This document shows, in pieces, positions 46,662 to 56,000 of a stretch of 64,000 bases of DNA (position 1 is its first letter; the number at the start of each line of letters is the position of its first letter). The translations under genes and the position numbers were made by a program. The notes under the pieces are model-generated. The model was not told the origin of the DNA and did no database searches. It was given only the letters and a program-made list of their open reading frames with translations. Source of the stretch: Tsukamurella sp. PLM1 (GTDB lineage: Bacteria; Actinomycetota; Actinomycetes; Mycobacteriales; Mycobacteriaceae); contig NZ_AP025688.1 in the NCBI RefSeq assembly GCF_023168325.1, forward strand, positions 4,216,001-4,280,000, read 5' to 3'.

Positions 46662-47099
46662 GCCCCTTCCGTACCTGCGACTGAACGTCTGGCCTTCGGC
46701 CGGGACTAGCAGACGAGCGGTGACTGTATAGGTCTTTATAGGTCGCCCCTAGTTATAAGGACCTATAAGTCATATGTCTCACAACACTGGCAGGGCCGAG
46801 GTCCGGCGTCCCACACCTCCTGCGGCACGACAGGCTAGAGCGCTCTTCAGGCGCCTCTCAGCGCACCTAGAGGAGCCCCACCTCGAGGCGTGAACTCATA
46901 TATCACCAGGCTTCGTGCGCAGCCGACCAATCCTCGCTAATCACGAGCGGACGATCAGCAAGCGGACGAGGACGACGACCACGCAAACCAACGTTGACCA
47001 CCCCGCCCTCTACGATGTCGGCTGCGACCGTGCCGCCATACACACGAGTCGCGCCATCGCCGCGCCACAGCCTGGGCAACTGGACCAGGTCTCTTGCCG
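46662..47099. other. Gene-free stretch with repeated TATAGGTC motifs
   Basis: No gene is recognised. TATAGGTC occurs at 46727-46734 and 46737-46744, exactly 10 bp apart, and inverted (GACCTATA) at 46760-46767. The copies face each other around a short spacer and look like a protein-binding or replication-type site. The rest is ordinary sequence up to the duplicated protease 3' end. Confidence 0.4.
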
Positions 47100-47280
47100 C
47101 TACGTGCTTTCATCCGACTCCTCGCCAAAGTCAGACGAGGAAATACTCCAGAAATCGTCCCACCCCTCTGCCTGACAATCGGGAAGCAGTCCACGCTCTG
47201 CGAGGCAGACATAAAGAGGCTCAACGCCGACGGCGGTCATGTAGCCGAGTTCAGTTCTATCGTCATTGGTAACGAGCGAA
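47100..47280 (-). pseudogene. Orphaned 3' end of the trypsin-like protease gene
   Basis: This is the original end of the protease gene at 48910-49746, cut off by the IS1549-like element. It encodes the same last residues (ERGLLPDCQAEGWDDFWS...GEESDE) and ends ST-stop at 47100-47102. Because 173 bp were duplicated, the upstream gene kept all but its last two residues. Confidence 0.9.
47108..47280. repeat. 173-bp direct repeat, left copy (target duplication)
   Basis: It begins TTTCATCCGACTCC and ends GAGCGAA, and by eye is identical to 48915-49087. The copies directly abut the two ends of the IS1549-like element. Long and variable target duplications are a known habit of IS1549 and IS1634. Confidence 0.92.
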
Positions 47281-48914
47281 CCTGACTTAGGACACGATTC
47301 GGACATGCGCGTGCATGCACCGCGGTGAGCTGCGGTGATCGTGTCGTGTTGGTGCGGATCTGCGCACTAAATTGTGGGGTTCGTAGGCTGCTGGGGTGGC
47401 GTACGTGAGGACGGTGAAGACCGCGTCGGGGGCGACGGCGGTGCAGATCGTCTGGTCCTCGACCCGCGGGTCCCGCAAGATTGAACATCTGGGGTCCGCG
47501 CATGACGAGCAGCAGCTCGCCGCGCTGCGCGCTGCTGGTGAGGAGAAGATCGCAGCAGGTCAGACCATGTTGGATCTGGGTATCGGCGAGGCGCCGCAGG
47601 TGGGTCCGTTGCCGATCACCGCCTCGCGGATGGCCGTCCTGTGGGATGCCCTCGACGGCGCCTACCGGCGGCTCGGATTCGATACCGCGACCGGCGGCGA
47701 TGCTGTGTTCCGGGATCTGGTGCTCGCCCGGATCATCGAACCGACGAGCAAACTCGATTCGCTGCGGGTGCTCGATGAGGTCGGCCGCGTGGCGCAGTCC
47801 TATCGCACGATCACCCGGCGGCTGCCCGTGTATGCGAAACCGGCTTGGCGGCAAGCACTATCAGCCGCGTGCGCCGACCACGCCGGAATCGGGCCGGCGA
47901 CGTTGTTGCTCTACGATGTGACCACGCTCTACTTCGAAACCGACACCGAGGACGAGTTCCGCAGGCCCGGTTTCTCCAAGGAACGCCGCCTTGAGCCGCA
48001 GATCACTGTGGGCTTGTTGACCGATCCGTCGGGGTTCCCGTTGCAGATCGAAGCGTTCGAGGGCAATCGGGCGGAGACCACCACGATGCTGCCGACGATT
48101 GCCGCGTTCACCGCCGCCCACCACCTCGAATCGGGGCAGGTCACGGTGGTCGCTGACGCCGGGATGGTCTCCGCGGCGAACAAGCAGGCCCTCGAAGCCG
48201 CCGGGTTGCGGTTCATCATCGGCGAACGCCTCGGCGCGAGCGTGCCGTGGATCATCGACGACTGGCGCAAACGGCATCCCGGGCAGGAACCCGATGACCA
48301 ACTCGTGCTCATCCAGCCGATGCCCGCCGGCCCGACGGACAAACGCCGCGATCACGTTGTCTACTACCAGTACCGGGCCGCCCGGGCCCGCCGGACATTG
48401 AAGGGTATCGACGAGCAGATCATCAAGGCGCAGAGGGCTGTTGACGGAAAGATCCCGATCAAGCGGAACCGGTTCGTCACCATCAAGGACGCGAAGAAGA
48501 GCGTCAACCGTGACCTCGAAGCCCGCAACCGAGCCGTCGCGGGATGGAAGGCGTACGTCACCAACATCGACGCCCCGACACCGGAGTTCGTGATCGGCTC
48601 CTACCACCAGCTGTGGCGGATCGAGAAGAGCTTCCGGATGACCAAAAGTGATCTCGCCGCCCGCCCGATCTACCACCGCCTCCGCGAGAGCATCGACGCG
48701 CACCTGACCATCGTCTTCGCCGCCCTCGCGATCACCAGGCTCGTCGAGGGGCGGGCCGGATGGTCAATCAAGAAGTTCGTCACCACCGCCCGCCGCTACC
48801 GCACCATCGAAATCCAGGCAGGTCCACAGAGCATCACCGCCGCCGACCCCGTCCCCGCGGAACTACAGGACGCGATCAACGCAATCCTTGCGCACTAATT
48901 TGACCTAAGTCAGG
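47281..48914 (+). mobile_element. IS1549/IS1634-type insertion sequence
   Basis: The 1,634-bp element has ends CCTGACTTAGG (47281-47291) and CCTAAGTCAGG (48904-48914), an 11-bp inverted repeat that is partly extended. It carries one transposase gene. It is flanked by a 173-bp direct repeat. It inserted into the end of a protease gene, and its right end supplies the new stop codon of that gene. Confidence 0.92.
47396..48898 (+). CDS. IS1634-family transposase
   Basis: This 500-residue transposase has an RNase H-type DDE core: Asp in LLLYDVTTLYFETD, Asp in VTVVADAGMVS, and Glu in LWRIEKSFRMTKSDLAARPIYHR. The region HLTIVFAALAITRLVE near the end is typical of IS1634/IS1549 members. GTG 47396 is used as the start; GTG 47405 is possible. 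The gene is intact, so the element may still move. Confidence 0.92.
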   Translation: MAYVRTVKTASGATAVQIVWSSTRGSRKIEHLGSAHDEQQLAALRAAGEEKIAAGQTMLDLGIGEAPQVGPLPITASRMAVLWDALDGAYRRLGFDTATGGDAVFRDLVLARIIEPTSKLDSLRVLDEVGRVAQSYRTITRRLPVYAKPAWRQALSAACADHAGIGPATLLLYDVTTLYFETDTEDEFRRPGFSKERRLEPQITVGLLTDPSGFPLQIEAFEGNRAETTTMLPTIAAFTAAHHLESGQVTVVADAGMVSAANKQALEAAGLRFIIGERLGASVPWIIDDWRKRHPGQEPDDQLVLIQPMPAGPTDKRRDHVVYYQYRAARARRTLKGIDEQIIKAQRAVDGKIPIKRNRFVTIKDAKKSVNRDLEARNRAVAGWKAYVTNIDAPTPEFVIGSYHQLWRIEKSFRMTKSDLAARPIYHRLRESIDAHLTIVFAALAITRLVEGRAGWSIKKFVTTARRYRTIEIQAGPQSITAADPVPAELQDAINAILAH

Positions 48915-49746
48915 TTTCATCCGACTCCTCGCCAAAGTCAGACGAGGAAATACTCCAGAAATCGTCCCACCCCTCTGCCTGACAATCGGGAAGCAGTCCA
49001 CGCTCTGCGAGGCAGACATAAAGAGGCTCAACGCCGACGGCGGTCATGTAGCCGAGTTCAGTTCTATCGTCATTGGTAACGAGCGAACTCGCTACCATTC
49101 CGAGCGCATATCCATACTCACTAAGCACCGGCCCACCACTGAAGCCACCACGCGCCATTTCCGAAAGCACAAAATGTACGTGCGGTGCATCATACCGATC
49201 GATCATCGCATTCACCTCGGCGCGGGTGCCAACAAGGTTTGGCCGCATGGCTTTTGGAATCCGTGGATACCCCAGCACGATTGCCTCAGTTAATACGAAG
49301 TCACTCTCACCCAGCCAATCGTCCAGATGGCCACCTAGGCGGACCACAGGTGTCATCGGATCGATATTCCCGACCTGAAAGACTGCCACATCGACTGAAT
49401 CGTCGGAATGAAAATAGGGGCCGCGTGTCAAGTTCAAGACTCTGTTGTGCACGGCGTGCACAGGCCGTTTCACGCCATCCTTGACAACTACTGTCGACGA
49501 GGCGCCGCCGTCCTCGATGGGTACATAAGAACGCTCCGTCGACCCAACCTCGAGGATGGTCTTATCTTCAATGACGTGGCGAGCAGTAACAAATACTCCT
49601 TCGCCCACGTGGAACCCGGATCCGACATGGACATCGCCAGCTTTGTCCTCAACTTCGATGTATATCAGCGCGCATCCGTACTGCACGAACGCCGCTCTTG
49701 CTGCACCCGTATCCAAGAGCGGACCTCCCGCCAGCCAATGCGACAC
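48910..49746 (-). CDS. Trypsin-like serine protease, cytoplasmic
   Basis: This 278-residue protein has a chymotrypsin-fold triad: His57 in VFVTARHVIED, Asp119 in SVDVAVFQV and Ser203 in ARGGFSGGPVL. No signal peptide is seen, so it likely acts inside the cell, as do trypsin-like proteases in bacterial defence or conflict systems. Its coding sequence is less GC-rich than the core genes. The last codon and stop (ACC-TGA) come from the inserted IS end; the original ended in ST. The start at 49746 is by longest fit. Confidence 0.8.
   Translation of the reverse strand: MSHWLAGGPLLDTGAARAAFVQYGCALIYIEVEDKAGDVHVGSGFHVGEGVFVTARHVIEDKTILEVGSTERSYVPIEDGGASSTVVVKDGVKRPVHAVHNRVLNLTRGPYFHSDDSVDVAVFQVGNIDPMTPVVRLGGHLDDWLGESDFVLTEAIVLGYPRIPKAMRPNLVGTRAEVNAMIDRYDAPHVHFVLSEMARGGFSGGPVLSEYGYALGMVASSLVTNDDRTELGYMTAVGVEPLYVCLAERGLLPDCQAEGWDDFWSISSSDFGEESDET
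48915..49087. repeat. 173-bp direct repeat, right copy (target duplication)
   Basis: Same sequence and orientation as 47108-47280. This copy lies inside the protease gene and preserves its coding end. Confidence 0.92.
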
Positions 49747-50067
49747 CGACCGCCCGGCGACGAGCTACCGCCTCGCCCAGAGACAGTCGCTGCCTGCTGC
49801 AGAGCAGACAACAGATTCTAGTCATGGTCGCGAATTCTGTTCTTGATGATGCAGCGTTGTTCCCGTAGCCAGGTCGCAGACGTGGCTGATCCGAACCTGC
49901 GTGGGCGGGGCCGGGAGCTACAACCACCAGATCGTTGACGCCGTGCATCTGGTGATCGACCGGGCACCCATCACCACCGACGACACTAAGCCGAGCGTAC
50001 AAGCCGCGTTCGCGAAAGGCAGAACCCGGCCTGTCTCTCCCAGGCCGGGCTCAGTCTCGCGGAGCCT
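49747..50067. other. Gene-free stretch with a hairpin terminator
   Basis: No gene is recognised. At 50025-50049 arms CCCGGCCTG and CAGGCCGGG (9 bp, loop TCTCTCC) form a good hairpin 18 nt beyond the stop of the minus-strand Phd-like gene and probably end its transcript. The promoter of the protease should lie near 49750-49830. Confidence 0.5.
50025..50049 (-). terminator. Hairpin terminator after the Phd-like gene
   Basis: A perfect 9-bp GC-rich stem with a 7-nt loop, located just past the stop codon at 50068-50070. Confidence 0.65.
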
Positions 50068-50448
50068 CTAGCCGCGGCGCCCGAGGGCGACCGTCAGATC
50101 CTCGATCGCGGTCGTCGTGCGCGCAGTCGTCGACACACGAACCGAGTCACTCTGGTCAAGCGCCGACACGAATCGCTTAGACGACTTCTCGATCGCTTCC
50201 GCGACCTCCAGCATCGCCGAACGAACACCATTGATCCCACTCATAAGGGCATCCAGCTGGTCATCAGTCATTTCCCCCTCACCTCCTTCCTTCATGATCG
50301 AGTTGAGCAAACTTAGCGGTCCCAAGACCGCGACCGATCTTCCGTTTCTCAGAATCTCGACGACCATGCCGTCGATCGCCATGGCCAAGTATTCGCTCGG
50401 GCGGCGATTTAGATCCGTTGCGGTCGCTGTGATCTTCTCGGGAGGCAC
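50068..50448 (-). CDS. Phd/YefM-like antitoxin-type protein, no toxin beside it
   Basis: This 126-residue protein starts with ITATATDLNRRPSEYLAMAIDGMVVEILRNGRSVAVLGP, the layout of a Phd/YefM antitoxin (dimer N-terminus with a V-x-x-LxNGxxVAVL beta hairpin). The C-terminal half is helical and acidic (MTDDQLDALMSGING, EVAEAIEKSSKRF). GTG 50448 is preferred because TACAGT lies 7 nt upstream. No toxin gene is adjacent on either side. A palindrome upstream suggests self-repression. The family call is tentative. Confidence 0.5.
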   Translation of the reverse strand: MPPEKITATATDLNRRPSEYLAMAIDGMVVEILRNGRSVAVLGPLSLLNSIMKEGGEGEMTDDQLDALMSGINGVRSAMLEVAEAIEKSSKRFVSALDQSDSVRVSTTARTTTAIEDLTVALGRRG

Positions 50449-50459
50449 AGTACACACTG

Positions 50460-50476
50460 TAGTTAGTAGGTAACTA
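50460..50476. promoter_or_regulatory. Palindrome upstream of the Phd-like gene
   Basis: TAGTTA and TAACTA arms flank GTAGG, 12 nt upstream of the GTG start on the minus strand. Further AACTA/CTAGT copies follow up to about 50490. This is the usual place for antitoxin autoregulation. Confidence 0.45.
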
Positions 50477-51018
50477 GAATGCAACTACTAGTATCTACTT
50501 CGCCTGGATGCCTTCGGGACACCGCGGCTCCATACCCGCAAGGCTCGAATCTGAGTTCGATGCGCAGTCCCGGTTCGTCTCCGATGTCTCCCGCGGCTGC
50601 GCACCCCGCTGACGGCGACGCGACTCATGCACAGGCGTAGCGCAGGTCCTGGAACATCAGTCGCGCCAAACCCAACCCTCAGGTTCTGCATCCTTAGCAC
50701 GAACCGCGCAGATCATGTTGAGCATTTCCTCACGCCTGAGGCGCGAACTCTGACGGCCACCGGGACGTGGTATTCGGATCTGCCGACGTCTGACGCGCGC
50801 CGTGCACGACGTTACCCTGATCGAAGCGGTGCTGGCGCATGTCGCCGAGCGGATGCCAAGAAAACGTGAGTATAGGCAGCGACTGGCTCGCTGGTGCTCG
50901 GTTCCGCACGCATCAGCAGATCTGAAGCGGAACCCGCGAAATGGGCGCTCAACCGCGAACGAGTCGAACCGTTGTAGTCTGTGAAATTCACTGATGATCG
51001 AGTCGAGGTAAACGTTCG
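50477..51018. other. Gene-free stretch upstream of the ShosTA-like pair
   Basis: No protein with recognisable features is seen in either strand. The promoter of the phosphoribosyltransferase gene should lie in the last 60 bp (a TGTAGTCTGTGAAAT region near 50973) and a GAGGT site precedes ATG 51019. Confidence 0.35.
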
Positions 51019-51825
51019 ATGTACTTGTCCGAGTTCACGCCGGCCCGCCCATCCCGGGTCGAGAATTCCCTGCGCGTGAGACCGGCCAGCGGGGGCGCCG
51101 AGTGGCGGCGCCTGTACTTGAAGACCGCCGATCTGCCGCTGGCTCACATCGCTGCGTGCTTCGGCTCGGGGTACCGTCTCGTCGAGGTTCCGGCGTCGAG
51201 AGCCGAGTTCAACAGATGCCTGGAGTTCCCGGGAGCGCTTCCGGACGGCGTCGGAGAGCTGGTCTCGCTGCTGGGGTCAGGACTGTGCCTACCCGCCCCC
51301 GCGCCGTTCGACCTCGTCCTCGCCCTTGACCGGTACAAGACGGTCGACGACGAACTGCCGCCGTCCCAGTGGAAGAACACCGACGTGGGCGAACTGGTCT
51401 ACAGGGCGAAGTACTATGTGTTTTCCCCAGGAGCGCAGAGACGGGCGCGGAAAGCCCTCGCGGCACGGCTGGCCGACGCGATCGGGAAGCATCCGGCGTA
51501 CCGGGATGCGCCATACCTATTGAGCGTGCCGGGTTCGGCCGGCGACGGCAACAGCACCGGTGAGTTGCTGGCGCGCTTGGTGGCTGAGTCGACCAGCAAA
51601 CAGTTGATCGAGACGATCGGTCCTGCTCGCGCTCAGCGTAAGGCGGACCCGAGTCTCGATGTATCTGGCATGTTTTCCTCTCCTACGATGCTGGACGGAG
51701 CCTGCGTGATCATCGACGACGTTTGGCACACCGGTGGGACCTGCACCGAAGTGGCCCATGTTGCCAAGCGTGCGGGGGCTGACGCAGTCTATGGTCTCGT
51801 TGGCGCGAGAACGATGAGGAACTGA
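51019..51825 (+). CDS. ShosT-like phosphoribosyltransferase-domain toxin candidate
   Basis: This is a 268-residue protein. The C-terminal third is a type I phosphoribosyltransferase fold with the PRPP loop VIIDDVWHTGGT at 230-241 (Asp233-Asp234), followed by EVAHVAKRAGADAVYGL. The N-terminal 130 residues are unknown. It is followed 4 nt later by a DprA-like gene. That pair is the architecture of ShosTA, a toxin-antitoxin anti-phage system with a PRTase toxin (ShosT) and DprA-like antitoxin (ShosA). ATG 51019 has GAGGT 8 nt upstream. Other PRTase-DprA pairs, such as competence comF-like neighbours, are less likely because no nuclease or competence gene is near. Confidence 0.72.
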   Translation: MYLSEFTPARPSRVENSLRVRPASGGAEWRRLYLKTADLPLAHIAACFGSGYRLVEVPASRAEFNRCLEFPGALPDGVGELVSLLGSGLCLPAPAPFDLVLALDRYKTVDDELPPSQWKNTDVGELVYRAKYYVFSPGAQRRARKALAARLADAIGKHPAYRDAPYLLSVPGSAGDGNSTGELLARLVAESTSKQLIETIGPARAQRKADPSLDVSGMFSSPTMLDGACVIIDDVWHTGGTCTEVAHVAKRAGADAVYGLVGARTMRN

Positions 51826-51829
51826 ACGG

Positions 51830-52678
51830 ATGTCTGCCGAGGGAACGCTCAGGGCGCTGGTCGCCTTCGAGGTGTTCCGCACGCCCGCGAAGGTCACCCG
51901 AGCTCTAGCAGACCCGGACCCGGAGCCTCTGCGGGATGCCTGGCGCGGGCTGTCCGACGAGGCTCGGTCCTCGTTGGCCCGGCAAGTCGACGACCTCCAG
52001 TCCCGAGGCATCGATACGATCAACGCTGGCGATGGCGCGTTCCCGGAGTCCTTGGTGGTCGGCAGCAGACCGGTCGTTCCGACCCTATTTTGCAAGGGCG
52101 ACTTGGCGTTGCTCACCGCAGACGGCGCGGGGATGTGCGGATCGCGGAAGGTGAGTCCGCTCGGGCTCAAGGCCGCGCGCGCGTGCGGCGAAGAGGTCAG
52201 CGATCGAGGACTGACGGTGGTGTCTGGGTACGCGAAGGGCGTCGACACCGCGACCCACCTCGCCGCGCTGGATCGGGGCGGCCGGACCGTCATCGTCCTG
52301 GCCGAGGGGATCGACGCCTTCCGCGTCAAGCGTGAGTTCAAGGAGACCTTCGATCCGAGCCGAGTGCTGGTCGTTTCCCAATTCCGCCCCGACCAACCGT
52401 GGGCGGCGTACGGGGCGATGGCTCGCAATCACGTGATCTTCGGCCTTGGCAAAGCCCTGGTGGTAATCGAGGCCGGCGAAAAGGGTGGCACGCTCGCTGC
52501 CGGACGAGACGCGCTCAAGCGAGGCAGGCCGGTCTTCGCACTCAACTTCGGGGAGGAGACGCCCGTAGGGAACCGCATCCTCATCGAGGCGGGTGCTCAG
52601 CCTGTGACCTCGAGAACAGAGCTCGGCGTCGCTCTGGATCGTTTGAAGGGCCAGCCCCGGCAAGGGACGTTGCTCTGA
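51830..52678 (+). CDS. ShosA-like DprA/Smf-family antitoxin candidate
   Basis: This 282-residue Rossmann-fold protein has DprA motifs: GSRKVSPLG at 104-112, GLTVVSGYAKGVDTATHLAAL at 128-147, and a later GEKGGTLAAGRDALKRGRPVFAL. An N-terminal helical region of about 90 residues precedes it, and it lacks the C-terminal winged helix (DML1) of genuine DprA. True DprA loads RecA in transformation; ShosA homologues neutralise ShosT. The 4-nt spacing to the PRTase gene supports a functional pair. Confidence 0.75.
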   Translation: MSAEGTLRALVAFEVFRTPAKVTRALADPDPEPLRDAWRGLSDEARSSLARQVDDLQSRGIDTINAGDGAFPESLVVGSRPVVPTLFCKGDLALLTADGAGMCGSRKVSPLGLKAARACGEEVSDRGLTVVSGYAKGVDTATHLAALDRGGRTVIVLAEGIDAFRVKREFKETFDPSRVLVVSQFRPDQPWAAYGAMARNHVIFGLGKALVVIEAGEKGGTLAAGRDALKRGRPVFALNFGEETPVGNRILIEAGAQPVTSRTELGVALDRLKGQPRQGTLL

Positions 52679-52868
52679 CGTCGCGCACGACCGAATATGA
52701 GGCATCGACGAACGGGTCTCATGGACCTAAGCCGGCATTCTCGAAGGCGTACGACCGGTGTACCGATAAGCGACCGATTTGCGGGCGCTGTGCTGGAGTG
52801 GAGACGAGAGCCCCCGGCCGCGAACCGGTTTGCCGAGGTCTCTCGTTCACAAGTACGGTTCGAGCCAG

Positions 52869-53069
52869 TCATCGACCCACTGCATGGCACTCAACCTGGC
52901 GGTCATTGTCTGGGAACAGCAGTGAACCATCGTCGAGCAGGCACCGCCGCTTCCACGAGTCGACGGCAACGTCGATCCGTTCCTGTTCCAGCCCGATGTA
53001 GGGCGCCATGATCCCCCTCGTGAACTCGCGGTCTGCCGAGCCGCGCGTACCCAGCCGCTCAAGGCCCTG
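52869..53069 (-). pseudogene. Gene remnant of unknown family
   Basis: A minus-strand reading, open from 53069, gives FTRGIMAPYIGLEQERID and DSWKRRCLLDDGSLLFPD, natural-looking protein sequence. It stops at 52869, while the frame beside it continues ARLSAMQWVDDWLEPYL, so a frame break lies near 52895. An ATG at 53009 has GAGGGGG just upstream. The family is not recognised. It may be the broken N-terminus of a larger protein in this defence-rich stretch. Confidence 0.35.
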
Positions 53070-53098
53070 GCCTGCACGTTAGGCTTGACCTCGCGGAG

Positions 53099-56000
53099 CT
53101 ATCGAACGAAGTCGGCCATCCATGTACAGCGCGGACCAGCCGGTTCGTTCGAGCCCTGCGCTGGAGGTACCACAGCGCGCAGGATCGAGGGCAGGTCTGC
53201 CGGGATCAAGGGCTCGACATCAGCCCTGCCCTCGATGGTGAGCGTGACCATCTTCCAGTCGCCGGCGAGGTGCACCAGCGCGGCGAGCGATCCGTTGATG
53301 GTCGCGATGCCGACCTCGTACCCTCGGGATCCGAGCAATGCGCACAGAACGAGCTCCCGCTCATCTGCGGTCGCCTCTCCCGACTGCAAGACACTCACCG
53401 CCGGCCGGAGATCCGCTGACTGGCGGAACCCCAGGAGCTTCACGACATTGGCCCGCATCGCGATGATCGCAGTCGCCGGCTCGTCATCGTGTTCTGCGAG
53501 CGCGCCTGCCACTGGCTGCAGCTGAGGATCGGGAGCTATGAGCGGCGTGAGCTCGGTGGCCCGTTGCCGCCGCTCACTCATCAGAAGCTTCCGCACGCGC
53601 CCAATCGGCTTGGTTACGGTCGCGACGGCGTGCAGCCTGGTGATCGCTTCGCGTGACTCTTCAATGGCACTCTTAGTCGGCTCGGCTCCCTCAGGATCTC
53701 CGTCACGAGGTTGGCGTACGCGAAGTCCCCCGTGCGGGTGTAGAGGAAAAGGTCCGCGGCGACCGGACCCGGGGCGAGTTGTGCGGCACCGGGATCGTTG
53801 CCGCGCGAACCTGTTCGAACGTCCCGGCCGCTCGGCGGCGACCAGTGTTTGACAAGAGCGCAAGCCTCGACTCCGTCGTCGAGCTCCTGATCGGCACTAT
53901 GAGTTCGTTTGCCGGCTCGAGCTCCAGAACAGCGCGGGACTCGATGAGCTGCGTGAACTGATCAGCTGAGATGTCGACCCCCGCGGCCTCGCGCGGATGG
54001 TGTCCGGGCCGTCGAAGCCCGCGTCCCTGGCTCTGCGCCACAGGTCCTGCATAGCGGTTCTACGGTTCTCCGGGTTCAAGCACTTCTCGAGCAGCCACAA
54101 CAACCGCCCGTGCCCTCGTTCCACAACGGGGTACAGACCCCACCAGGTCAGTCGCCGTGAGAGATCACCCGCGACTGCTGGGGCCCAGTTCGAGACCCCG
54201 AGGTATCCGAGAGCGCCCACCCACGCAAGGTACCGGGGCATGTCGTCGATCGCCCGACGGAATTCAGCGAGCGAAATGCCGTGCGGGGGTTTCGCGCGGA
54301 GTCGACGCTGATCACGCAGAGCAAGAGTCGCGGCGGCCATGCAGAACTGGGGGCCGAAGTCCTCCCCTGCGGTGGACAACGCCCGCTGCGACCAGCGGTT
54401 GAGGATCTCCTCGACCACGGGCTGGTAGATACGTTGGTTGATCGGCCACTCCCGAAGCTTCGTGGTGGCGCTCGAGACAACAGCCAGCACGATCTCCTCG
54501 GCCTCGGCGGCCGAGTTGGGTAAAGGTGCCTCTGCCAGCTTCGCCAAGATCTCGGCTGCCGACTCCGCTTCCACCATCAGCCGAGATGTCAGCGCACCGA
54601 GCTCCGTCGTCGCCAGCGCCCCGCCGCCCTCGACCACGAAGCCCTTGGCCACGAGGAAATCCACCGCCTCATCTACCTGGACAGAGTCGCCGGACTGTGC
54701 GAACGCGAGCGTCTCCTCGAACCAGGTAGCAGCCGATTCGCGGTCCGCGATCGATCCGAGAAGCACCTCGGCGAGGATCACATCAGTGAGTTGAGCAGCG
54801 ACATTCGATCTAGCAACATACCCGTCGGAAAGCTTGCGACGCCATACCAATTCCTCGTCGTCGGGCACCAGCAGGTAGCCGAACCCCTCTGGCTCGTGCC
54901 CGGCGCGTCCCGCTCGGCCCAGCATCTGCTGCGCCTGGCTGACTTCAAGCGGTGTGTCCTTACCGAGCGTCAGATCCCGGATCACGACGATCCTCGCCGG
55001 AGTGTTGACGCCCGTCGACAGGCCCGAAGTCGCGACCAATGTGTTGATCGACCGTTCCTTGAACGCCGACAGTGCACGACCCGCGTGCGGGGCGTCGCGG
55101 AAGTGCACCCCGACACCGCGGCGGAAGCACTCGTCCACCAGCCGCTCCGCGTCACTGGCCGGGCCGAAATCGATACCCGCTGCGAGGGCTGCGGTCCGCA
55201 ACACGTTGTTCTTGGTTCCACAGAACACGAGAACGCTGGCCTCGTCCCGATCACCGTCCAGGCCCGCAGACTCCTCGGCGGGCGCCGGCCGCACACTATT
55301 AAAGACGGACCGGAACGCTCCGTCCTTCGCATCCTGGACTTCACCGAACCGCCCCGGCGGCTCCACCACGTACGGAACGTACTGCGTCGTCAGAATGGTT
55401 GGGCGCCAACTTACCTCGATGAGCTCCGCGTTGAACCAGTTCGAGAGCTCTTCGGCGTTCGACACCGTCGCCGAGAGAGCCACTATACGAGTCCGCTCGG
55501 ATACCGCCCGCAGTCGCGCGATCAGCGCTTCGAGAGTCGCACCACGCTGCGGGTCCCCGACGAGGTGGACCTCGTCGACGACGATGCATCCGACCTTGCC
55601 GATGAACTCCCGCAAGGACGAGCGCCGATACAGTGCCTCGAACTTCTCGGTCGTTGCTACCCAGAGCTGCGCCTTCTGGATGGTCTCGCTCGCGATGTTC
55701 GTCTCGCCCGTCAGTTCAGCTGCGGACACTCCGTGTGCACGCCACCGCCGCGTCGCCTCACCGATCTCCGCAGCCAACGCGCGCGCAGGCAACAACCACA
55801 CGGCCGGACGCTTCTCCTCGATGATCGAGCGGAGGACAGCGACCTCACCGATCAGCGTCTTGCCTGCGCTCGTCGGCGCCACAATCATGACGTGACCGGA
55901 TGAATGCAGGATTGCCGGTACCGCCTTCGATTGCAAGGGATTCAAGCGCGAGTAGCGTGTCATGAACGGCAGCAGCTGTTCAGGGATCAGTCTGTCGGTG

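Noticed and set aside
47108-49087. Two separate protease genes flanking the IS
   Set aside because: The left copy is only the 173-bp duplicated end plus the original stop codon, so it is one gene and its orphaned tail.
51830-52678. Calling the DprA-like gene a competence dprA
   Set aside because: It lacks the C-terminal winged helix, is coupled to a PRTase gene, and no competence or topA/xerC-type neighbours are present.
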